From Pseudalkalibacillus sp051842935 (GTDB taxonomy: Bacteria > Bacillota > Bacilli > Bacillales > Fictibacillaceae): 64,000 bases of DNA. Under the pieces are notes generated by a model. It worked only from the letters and a program-made list of their open reading frames with translations, ran no database searches and was not told where the DNA came from. The stretch's first letter is position 1. Every line of letters begins with the position of its first letter. Position numbers and translations under genes: made by a program. Positions 58,102-64,000 of this stretch are shown piece after piece. The stretch lies in the NCBI RefSeq assembly GCF_051842935.1, contig NZ_JBPXRR010000001.1:2418001-2482000 (forward strand), given 5' to 3'.

Positions 58102-59094
58102 ATGAAAAAACTCGTACTCACCATCATTTTCATTATAGGATTTGGCATATGTATTGAAGAAACCCATGCAAAGACCACATACCAGAAAGAAGATGTAGCC
58201 AGGTACGCCCTTTATCATAAAATGGAGGCGTTAACTTCCATCCCCTGGTATTACCTAGCTTCTGTCGATCAATATGAACGGTCCATCCGACGCGCTCAAA
58301 GGGACCTCCCCGAGGAGGAAGGATTGATTGGCATCTACTACTCCCCAATCCAGTGGGTAGGACCATTGAATCCTAATTTGGATGATAAAAACGCATCCAC
58401 TATATCTCTGTTTGGAGGTATCGGTTTGGATGGCAACAATGATGGGATTGCAGATCGTAACAATGATGAAGATTTGTTATACACATTTGCGAATTACCTG
58501 CAGTCGTATGGTTTTGATGAAGAAAACATCAAAATCGGCCTATGGGATTATTATCAAAGGGACAAAACTGTAGACATCATCATGGGCATCTCAAAAGTCT
58601 ATAAGGAATTCCAAACGCTCAGTCTTCATGATCGTGCTTTTCCGGTGCCGATACGCTCCAATTACAGCTACCGGAATACATGGGGCGACCGACGCGGATT
58701 TGGTGGTCTACGGATCCATGAAGGGACAGACATTTTTGCGAACTATGGTGTTCCTGTCCGAGCGACGACTTATGGAATTGTGGAAATGAAAGGCTGGAAT
58801 CGATTTGGTGGCTGGCGAATCGGTATTCGTGATTTGAATAATGTTTATCATTATTTCGCCCATTTGAATGGATTCGAGAAGGGCATCGGTAAAGGATCGG
58901 TTGTAAAACCTGGTCAAATCATCGGATATGTAGGCAGTTCCGGTTATGGACCACCAGGTACCCAAGGGAAATTCCCACCCCATCTCCATTATGGAATGTA
59001 CCGAGATAACGGCTATAACGAATGGTCTTTTGATCCATATCCGTATTTGAAAGCATGGGAAAGACAAGACCGTATCAAAAGTAAAAAAAGATGA
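58102..59094 (+). CDS. lytH: LytH-type M23 peptidase (spore cortex maturation)
   Basis: A 330-residue protein with an N-terminal signal (about 1-23, cleavage after THA). The C-terminal M23/LysM-less peptidase domain spans about 205-310: GGLRIHEGTDIFANYG (His and Asp Zn ligands), YHYFAHLNGFEKGIGKGSVV, and FPPHLHYGMY (HxH). In B. subtilis LytH (yunA) is a sporulation L-Ala-D-Glu endopeptidase that trims cortex peptide side chains. A mother-cell sigma K promoter is expected; a clear one was not found. It faces lipA divergently. Confidence 0.93.
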   Translation: MKKLVLTIIFIIGFGICIEETHAKTTYQKEDVARYALYHKMEALTSIPWYYLASVDQYERSIRRAQRDLPEEEGLIGIYYSPIQWVGPLNPNLDDKNASTISLFGGIGLDGNNDGIADRNNDEDLLYTFANYLQSYGFDEENIKIGLWDYYQRDKTVDIIMGISKVYKEFQTLSLHDRAFPVPIRSNYSYRNTWGDRRGFGGLRIHEGTDIFANYGVPVRATTYGIVEMKGWNRFGGWRIGIRDLNNVYHYFAHLNGFEKGIGKGSVVKPGQIIGYVGSSGYGPPGTQGKFPPHLHYGMYRDNGYNEWSFDPYPYLKAWERQDRIKSKKR

Positions 59095-59120
59095 GCTGAC
59101 TAACCAGCTCATCCTTTTTC
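59083..59120 (+). terminator. Terminator after lytH
   Basis: GATGAGCTG pairs with CAGCTCATC, followed by CTTTTTC. The stem overlaps the lytH end. Confidence 0.88.
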
Positions 59121-59121
59121 T

Positions 59122-59232
59122 TTATTTCTTATTTTGTTTTGCAACTTTCACGGCGTTGCCAATACTAAGAGCAAGTCCACCCCAGATAATGACCGCGCCA
59201 ATAATGAACATGACAATAGCTGAACCTTCCAT
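59122..59232 (-). CDS. metS: MetS-type small subunit of the NSS transporter
   Basis: A 36-residue single-TM peptide: MEGSAIVMFIIGAVIIWGG followed by LALSIGNAVKVAKQNKK. The strong site AAGGAGG lies inside the end of the transporter gene, which stops one base before this start. Small subunits of this size and topology are required by MetP-type methionine/alanine transporters. Very short, so often missed in annotation. Confidence 0.82.
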   Translation of the reverse strand: MEGSAIVMFIIGAVIIWGGLALSIGNAVKVAKQNKK

Positions 59233-59233
59233 A

Positions 59234-60739
59234 TTAGCTTACCTCCTTATTGTGAGCATCCACATCATTATTCCAACGACGGGCTGCAAATAAGAATCCA
59301 GCGACAAGGGTCAATCCTAGTGCTACCCAACCATAAGTGACGAGGAAGGAAACAGGGTAACCCCCATATGGTTGGATGATGTCTGTATAAACGTTCTTGA
59401 TCATCATGAATCCGAGTAGTAGTGGAGTAATGACTGTCAAACAGATCACCCACCAGCTGCCTAGACGGATATCTGATAATTCGTTCGCGTGTCCTTGAAG
59501 AGATTTGACCTTACGGAATACCCATGCAATCAAGATGACCTCAACAAGTCCGGATAAGCCGACACCCATGGATAGTACGAAGTGGTCAACAACATCCAAT
59601 AGATAAAGTCCGCCTTTCGTTGCGTATAAGATGGAAATCAATGCGGATAGTCCTCCACCAATCGCAACGGCTTTCGTACGAGAAATGTTGAACTTGTCCT
59701 GGAAAGCGGCAATATATGTTTCACTGATTGATACGAGTGATGATAATCCCGCAAGAACAAGTGATGTAAAGAACAGGAATCCAAACACTTCATTGAATGC
59801 CGGCATTTCATTGATGATCGCCGGGAAAACAGCGAATGCTAGTCCAACGCCATCTGCCGCAACTTCACTGATGTCTACACCTGATGCTTTAGCCATGAAT
59901 CCAAGGGCACTGAATACCCCGATCCCGGCAAGCAACTCGAAACTGGAGTTACTGAAACCAGTGATGAACGCGTTGTTCGTCAAATCCGATTTTTTCGGCA
60001 AATAACTGGAGTACGTAATCATGATCGCGAAAGCAATGGAAAGACTGAAGAAAATCTGCCCGTAGGCGTCAATCCAGACTTTCGAATCACCGATTCTGCT
60101 CCAATCCGGCTTGAATAATGCATTCAGTCCGATTTCTGCTCCGTCCAATGTCAGAGCACGGACGACGATGATCATGAATAGTACGACAAGAGCTGGAATG
60201 AAAATTCTATTCGCAGCTTCAATCCCCTTCTTGACACCTTTAAACAAAACGCCAAGTGTGATGACCCAAACAATAATTAATGGAATGAAAACATTCGGTA
60301 CGATTCCACCGAGTGTACCAATCTCCGTATCTGCAGCTCCCAGATAGTCTCCCATCAAGAATCCGCCTGTATCGTCTCCCCAAGAAAGCTTGAAAGAGAA
60401 GAATGCGTAGGCTAACGCCCAACCGATGATTACGGCATAATACGTAGAAATAACGAATGAAATAAGAACTTGCCACCAACCTAGCCATTCGGCCTTTTTG
60501 CTGACACGTGCAAAAGTCAATGGTGATGAACCACGATACTTGTGTCCCATTGTGAATTCAAGAATCAAGATTGGAATACCTGCTGTAAGCAAAGCGATCA
60601 AATAAGGTAGGAAAAATGCCCCACCACCATCTGCATAGGCGATATACGGGAAACGCCAGATGTTTCCGAGGCCAATTGCAGATCCGACCGCAGCCAGAAT
60701 AAAGCCTGCTCTTGTTCCCCACTGTGCTCTGTTGTCCAT
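59234..60739 (-). CDS. metP: Sodium:neurotransmitter-symporter-family amino acid transporter (MetP-like)
   Basis: A 501-residue Na+-coupled transporter of the NSS/SNF family with 12 TM helices. The TM1 signature GFILAAVGSAIGLGNIWRFPY is intact, as are the Na+-site stretches in SYLPKKSDLTNNAFITGFSNSSFELLAG. Its MetS-like partner supports a methionine/alanine transporter. The ATG follows GGGGGAGCATTC. A perfect sigma A promoter and CodY-like site lie upstream. Confidence 0.88.
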   Translation of the reverse strand: MDNRAQWGTRAGFILAAVGSAIGLGNIWRFPYIAYADGGGAFFLPYLIALLTAGIPILILEFTMGHKYRGSSPLTFARVSKKAEWLGWWQVLISFVISTYYAVIIGWALAYAFFSFKLSWGDDTGGFLMGDYLGAADTEIGTLGGIVPNVFIPLIIVWVITLGVLFKGVKKGIEAANRIFIPALVVLFMIIVVRALTLDGAEIGLNALFKPDWSRIGDSKVWIDAYGQIFFSLSIAFAIMITYSSYLPKKSDLTNNAFITGFSNSSFELLAGIGVFSALGFMAKASGVDISEVAADGVGLAFAVFPAIINEMPAFNEVFGFLFFTSLVLAGLSSLVSISETYIAAFQDKFNISRTKAVAIGGGLSALISILYATKGGLYLLDVVDHFVLSMGVGLSGLVEVILIAWVFRKVKSLQGHANELSDIRLGSWWVICLTVITPLLLGFMMIKNVYTDIIQPYGGYPVSFLVTYGWVALGLTLVAGFLFAARRWNNDVDAHNKEVS

Positions 60740-60821
60740 GAATGCTCCCCCATTCTCCTGAAATTTTTACACTAAAGCGATTAATGTAAAACTTTAGTTT
60801 TTTCTGACTATTTCGTCTATA

Positions 60822-60850
60822 AGTATATCGATTCACATAGGGCATGTCAA
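60822..60850 (-). promoter_or_regulatory. Strong sigma A promoter of metP
   Basis: Consensus TTGACA, a 17-base spacer and TATACT on the minus strand; start of transcription is about 75 bases before the metP ATG. Confidence 0.9.
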
Positions 60851-60852
60851 AG

Positions 60853-60868
60853 AATTTTCAAAAAAATT
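60853..60868. promoter_or_regulatory. CodY-like site upstream of the metP promoter
   Basis: AATTTTCAAAAAAATT matches the CodY motif AATTTTCWGAAAATT with two mismatches and lies just beyond the metP -35. Confidence 0.45.
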
Positions 60869-60956
60869 AGTGATATCTATCTACATTAAAAGAACCAAAT
60901 TTTAGTATGAAAATACTACACATTTTTGGTTTTCTATAATATGAACCAGAAATTAA

Positions 60957-60973
60957 TGTTAGGTTTTCTTACA
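60957..60973. promoter_or_regulatory. TnrA/GlnR-type box 1 upstream of glnK
   Basis: TGTTAGGTTTTCTTACA fits TGTNAN7TNACA exactly. It lies upstream of the -35, the place for TnrA activation in nitrogen limitation. Confidence 0.8.
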
Positions 60974-60991
60974 TAGACTGAAGTTTTGCGC

Positions 60992-61019
60992 TTGATTTTC
61001 TGAAAATTTACTATATTAT
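60992..61019 (+). promoter_or_regulatory. glnK promoter with an embedded CodY-like box
   Basis: TTGATT, a 16-base spacer and TATTAT. GATTTTCTGAAAATT (60994-61008) matches the 15-base CodY motif at 14 positions and overlaps the -35 and spacer, suggesting direct repression when branched-chain amino acids and GTP are plentiful. Confidence 0.65.
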
Positions 61020-61038
61020 AAAGTATAAATCAGTTAAA

Positions 61039-61055
61039 TGTTAGGTTTCCTAACA
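61039..61055. promoter_or_regulatory. TnrA/GlnR-type box 2 in the glnK leader
   Basis: TGTTAGGTTTCCTAACA is a perfect palindromic TnrA/GlnR box between the promoter and the ribosome site, a place more suited to repression than activation. Confidence 0.8.
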
Positions 61056-61070
61056 TGAAAGGAGTGTCAT

Positions 61071-61412
61071 ATGAAGAAGATTGAAGCGATCATCCGCCCA
61101 GAGCAATTCCAACAACTCCGTACAAAGCTTCTAGAAATTGGAATTGATGGTTTGACCGTGTATGAAGCAGCGGGCTGTGGAAAGCAACGGAAAAAGCAAG
61201 GTGTTTTTCGGGGGAATCCATTTGAATTGCAACTCGAACCGAAAGTGAAAGTGGAAATGGTCATCCGCAAATCGTTATATGAACAAACGATCCAAGTCAT
61301 CATCGAGGCATGTTCTACAGGACAGGTCGGTGATGGGAAAATTTTCGTGTCAGACATAGAAGACGTCTATCGGATTCGCACTGGAGAAAATGGAACACAA
61401 GCGATTATTTAA
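61071..61412 (+). CDS. glnK: PII nitrogen regulatory protein GlnK
   Basis: A 113-residue PII protein that senses ATP/ADP and 2-oxoglutarate and gates AmtB. KKIEAIIRPEQFQQLRTKLL is the usual start, the T-loop region is GVFRGNPFELQLEPKVKVEM, and CSTGQVGDGKIFVSDIEDVYRIRTGE carries the C-terminal signature. The T-loop lacks the Tyr51 that is uridylylated in enterics, as in Bacillus NrgB. AAAGGAGTGTCAT precedes ATG. The amtB gene follows after 22 bases. Confidence 0.95.
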   Translation: MKKIEAIIRPEQFQQLRTKLLEIGIDGLTVYEAAGCGKQRKKQGVFRGNPFELQLEPKVKVEMVIRKSLYEQTIQVIIEACSTGQVGDGKIFVSDIEDVYRIRTGENGTQAII

Positions 61413-61434
61413 TTTAGAGAGGATTGAATGAATC

Positions 61435-62805
61435 TTGAAGAAAAAAATCGTATTGTCTGCTTTCTTGTTCAGCAGTTTGCCAACCGTTACCTTTGCCGCT
61501 GAATCAAAGTCCATTCCAAGTATCATCCAATCCATCGATATGATGTGGGTCATGGTCGCAACCTTCCTCGTCTTCTTCATGCATGCGGGGTTTGCTATGG
61601 TGGAGACAGGGTTCACACGATCCAAAAACGCGCTCAATATTTTAATGAAGAATTTCCTTACAATGGCACTTGGAGCAGTCCTGTATTTCGCAGTCGGATA
61701 TGGCATCATGTTTGGAGACTCAATAAGCGGATTGATAGGAAGCTCGCATTTCTTCTTATCAAATGCTGACAGTGAGATCGGTTTCTTCGTCTTCCAGGCT
61801 GTATTTGCCGCAACGTGTGCGACGATCATATCCGGCGCAGTAGCTGAACGCATGAAGTTAAGTTCTTATTTACTCCTTACCGTGAGCATGGTGGCTTTCA
61901 TATATCCAGTGGTCGGGCATTGGGTTTGGGGAGGCGGATGGCTTGCAGAGCTTGGGTTCATTGACTTTGCAGGTTCTACCGTCGTTCACTTGACCGGCGC
62001 GACTGGTGCGATCGTTGCGGTTCTATTGTTAGGGGGGCGCCTTGGAAAATATGGAGATGGCCGAGTCAATGTCATCCCGGGGCACAACATCCCTTTGGGA
62101 GCTCTCGGCGTCTTCATTTTATGGTTCGGTTGGTTCGGATTCAATGCTGGGAGCAGTCTTGCCGCAGATCCTGATCTGGTACCAATGGTTGTCTCCACTA
62201 CTCTCCTTTCCGCTTCAGCAGGAGTTATTTCAAGTGCAATCTACTCTTACATGAAGTTTAAACAGATGGACGCAACATTGACATTGAATGGAGCACTTGG
62301 AGGACTCGTCGGGATTACAGCTGGAACAGCGAACGTATCCCTTTTTGGTGCACTCATCATCGGGTTCGTTGCTGGGATCGTTTTAATTGAAGCCGTGCCT
62401 TTCATCGATCAAAAACTGAAGCTGGACGATCCGGTCGGTGCTATTGCCGTTCATGGGATTTGCGGTATTTGGGGCACGGTCGCTATCGGTTTCTTCGCTT
62501 TGGAAGGTGGCTTGTTTTACGGTGGTGGAATATCGTTGCTCGCCGTGCAATTCGCTGGCGTGGCAGCCGTCATCCTTTGGACCTTCGGAATTTCATTTTT
62601 GGCGTTAAAACTGATTTCAATCCCTGCTGGAATCCGTGTTACAGCAGAAGAAGAAATCCAGGGACTCGACTTCAGCGAACATGGTTCAACCGCTTACGAT
62701 ACGAGAGGAGAATCGTTTGGTCCAGCAAACAGTCAGCCGACCTTCGGCTATGGGCTCGTCAATCGATTGAACTCTCTTGGATCACCACAGAAACAGAACT
62801 CTTAA
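61435..62805 (+). CDS. amtB: Ammonium transporter AmtB/NrgA
   Basis: A 456-residue Amt/Mep/Rh channel. An apparent signal peptide (1-20) precedes eleven TM helices. The twin pore histidines lie in GHWVWGGGWLAELGFIDFAG and the later VHGICGIWGTVAIGFF; DFAGSTVVHLTGATGA is the family signature. It conducts NH4+/NH3 into the cell under nitrogen limitation and is regulated by GlnK. The start is TTG at 61435, 11 bases after GAGAGGA. Confidence 0.95.
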   Translation: MKKKIVLSAFLFSSLPTVTFAAESKSIPSIIQSIDMMWVMVATFLVFFMHAGFAMVETGFTRSKNALNILMKNFLTMALGAVLYFAVGYGIMFGDSISGLIGSSHFFLSNADSEIGFFVFQAVFAATCATIISGAVAERMKLSSYLLLTVSMVAFIYPVVGHWVWGGGWLAELGFIDFAGSTVVHLTGATGAIVAVLLLGGRLGKYGDGRVNVIPGHNIPLGALGVFILWFGWFGFNAGSSLAADPDLVPMVVSTTLLSASAGVISSAIYSYMKFKQMDATLTLNGALGGLVGITAGTANVSLFGALIIGFVAGIVLIEAVPFIDQKLKLDDPVGAIAVHGICGIWGTVAIGFFALEGGLFYGGGISLLAVQFAGVAAVILWTFGISFLALKLISIPAGIRVTAEEEIQGLDFSEHGSTAYDTRGESFGPANSQPTFGYGLVNRLNSLGSPQKQNS

Positions 62806-62812
62806 ACGTGAA

Positions 62813-62850
62813 AAAAACCTGAGCCGTTACTTAAAACGACTCAGGTTTTC
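62813..62850. terminator. Terminator between convergent amtB and nhaC-like genes
   Basis: AAACCTGAG pairs with CTCAGGTTT, with A-run and T-run flanks. Confidence 0.9.
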
Positions 62851-62859
62851 TTATGATCA

Positions 62860-64000
62860 TTACTGTTTTTCTATTGGCGCATCCACTTTAACGGCATTCA
62901 TATTTCGAAGGATAAAAGCAACTCCTACCATCAAGGCGATTGAAATCAACAGGGATAGTGTAATGCTCAGTGTGAAGCCTAAAATCAAGAATCCGATCGA
63001 GCTGATGACCGCTGCCAGGATTGCATATGGCAATTGCGTCATAACGTGGTCGATGTGATTACTTCCCGCACCTGTTGATGACAAGATGGTCGTATCGGAA
63101 ATCGGTGAACAGTGGTCTCCAAATACGGAGCCAGCTAGAACAGCCGCAAGGACTGGTAGTAGGTACGTAATGTCCGTTGCTGCAGCAATCTCCCCAGCAA
63201 TCGGAAGCATGACGCCGAACGTTCCCCATGACGTTCCAGTCGCAAATGCCATGATGCCTGCTATCAAAAACAAGAGGACTGGTAAGAATGCCAGGTTGAT
63301 ATTACCGTCAACGATACCAGCAAGATATTTACCTGTGCCGATTTCATCGATGATTGCAACAATCACCCATGCAAAAATCAAAATATAGATAGCCGGCAAC
63401 ATGGATTGAATACCTTTCCAGATCCCTATGCCGAAATGCTTACCAGGCAGTTGTTTCATCAAGAACAAGACGACAGTGACAGCCAATCCGAACAATCCAC
63501 CATACACAAGGGACTTCGCCACGTCTGTGTTTTCAAACATGGAAAGCAAAGTCACATCTCCTTCAGTCGCCTGGGCACCTGTGTAAAGCATTGCTGCAAC
63601 TGTCCCGACGATGAGTGCGATGATCGGCCAGATCAAGTCACCGACTTTTCCGCGATCACTTTCGGGCAGTCCAGTTTGCTCACCAGGAACAGCTTTGTTC
63701 TCAGGATCTAATACTTGCCCTTCCTTAATCGCACGCTCTTCATGCGTCTTCATTGAGAAGAGGTTGATGTTGAAAAGAGCAGTCGCAAATACGAGAAGCA
63801 ACGCAGCTAGCGCATAAATATTCATCGGAATCATTCTGATGAATGCCTCTAGTGCTCCGTAATCAGCAACTTGATGTGTAGCTAGTATGCTTCCAATCAA
63901 TCCGATGATGTACGCTCCCCAGCTGGATACAGGAGAGATGACACAGACTGGCGCAGCTGTGGAATCGATATAGTACGCAAGCTTGGCGCGTGAGATGCGA
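62860..64000 (-). CDS. NhaC-family Na+/H+ antiporter, 5' end beyond the window
   Basis: The frame is open to the right edge, so this is a partial gene (380 codons visible). Residues read from the edge, RISRAKLAYYIDSTAAPVCV then ISPVSSWGAYIIG, are already inside the protein; about nine TM helices follow. FATGTSWGTFGVMLPIAGEI and GSVFGDHCSPISDTTILSSTGAG are the conserved NhaC motifs. It probably exchanges Na+ for H+ (or malate-lactate type ligands) at the cytoplasmic membrane. Confidence 0.9.
   Translation of the reverse strand, partial: RISRAKLAYYIDSTAAPVCVISPVSSWGAYIIGLIGSILATHQVADYGALEAFIRMIPMNIYALAALLLVFATALFNINLFSMKTHEERAIKEGQVLDPENKAVPGEQTGLPESDRGKVGDLIWPIIALIVGTVAAMLYTGAQATEGDVTLLSMFENTDVAKSLVYGGLFGLAVTVVLFLMKQLPGKHFGIGIWKGIQSMLPAIYILIFAWVIVAIIDEIGTGKYLAGIVDGNINLAFLPVLLFLIAGIMAFATGTSWGTFGVMLPIAGEIAAATDITYLLPVLAAVLAGSVFGDHCSPISDTTILSSTGAGSNHIDHVMTQLPYAILAAVISSIGFLILGFTLSITLSLLISIALMVGVAFILRNMNAVKVDAPIEKQ

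Larger units (their letters stand above)
60740..61070. other. Divergent control region between metP and glnK
   Basis: A 331-base AT-rich region with promoters in both directions and, near metP, two mutually exclusive hairpins on the minus strand: ACTAAAG...CTTTAGT and TTTTACA...TGTAAAA. Individual sites are listed separately. Confidence 0.7.

Overview
The window looks like chromosome from an endospore-forming member of the Bacillaceae with low to moderate GC content. Signs of spore formation are a complete GerA-type germinant receptor operon, a LytH-type spore peptidoglycan hydrolase, a YutH coat-associated protein, a Spo0E-like phosphatase and a YhcN/YlaJ lipoprotein. Shine-Dalgarno sequences are strong (AAAGGAGG type), TTG and GTG starts are common, and nearly every transcription unit ends in a clear Rho-independent terminator. 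From memory of Bacillus subtilis 168, gene content and order match its yug-yui-yum-yut-yun stretch. That makes most of the window core genome, with local insertions. No prophage, IS element, integrase or CRISPR array was seen.

Layout. 1-1210: edge of a reductive pyrimidine-degradation operon (PreT fragment plus a beta-ureidopropionase-like nitrilase), with a folded RNA segment between the genes. 1652-2086: YdcZ-type transporter. 2254-6345: gerA-A/C/D/B receptor operon. 6410-9482: VOC protein, MscS channel, and an ECF sigma factor with its membrane anti-sigma partner. 9727-11877: YhgE/Pip protein. 12138-12976: an AT-rich orphan gene (nuclease-like fold plus winged helix) followed by a symmetric array of four repeats. 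This is the best candidate here for something undescribed. 13066-22246: tRNA-Ala, YdjC deacetylase, YggT, K+ channel (yugO), yugN, pgi, two inserted transporters, yugJ, yuzA, yugI. 22381-29579: asnB, aspartase, small unknown proteins, an alpha/beta hydrolase and a CapA-like protein. 29615-38946: ArsR-SRPBCC regulator, yuiH, yuiF, pepA, DUF309, yuiD, a cytosolic B12-binding-like protein with an apparent ATT start, yuiC, yuiB, yuiA, Nudix. 39177-51776: yumB, yumC, yuzG, yutM, Spo0E-like, dapF, yutK, yuzB, a TetR-YutJ fused frame, yutI, a hydroxyacid dehydrogenase, yutH, yutG, yutF. 51888-59094: yutE, an EAL phosphodiesterase, glpX, DUF3055, yutD, yutC, lipA, lytH. 59122-64000: MetS/MetP transporter, the glnK-amtB ammonium operon with TnrA- and CodY-like boxes, and the 5'-truncated end of an NhaC antiporter.

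How the genes work together. Themes are sporulation and germination, Fe-S and lipoate cofactor assembly (yutM, yutI, lipA), type II NADH dehydrogenases and ferredoxin reductase (yumB, yutJ, yumC), central carbon metabolism (pgi, glpX), and nitrogen and amino-acid supply (asnB, aspartase, glnK-amtB, metPS, pyrimidine breakdown). Intergenic DNA carries at least four separate short-repeat families: GGTACCTGGCACC-type elements in four clusters, a 51-bp-spaced symmetric array, a 20-bp tandem array, and a pair of GTCCTCC/GGAGGAC units.
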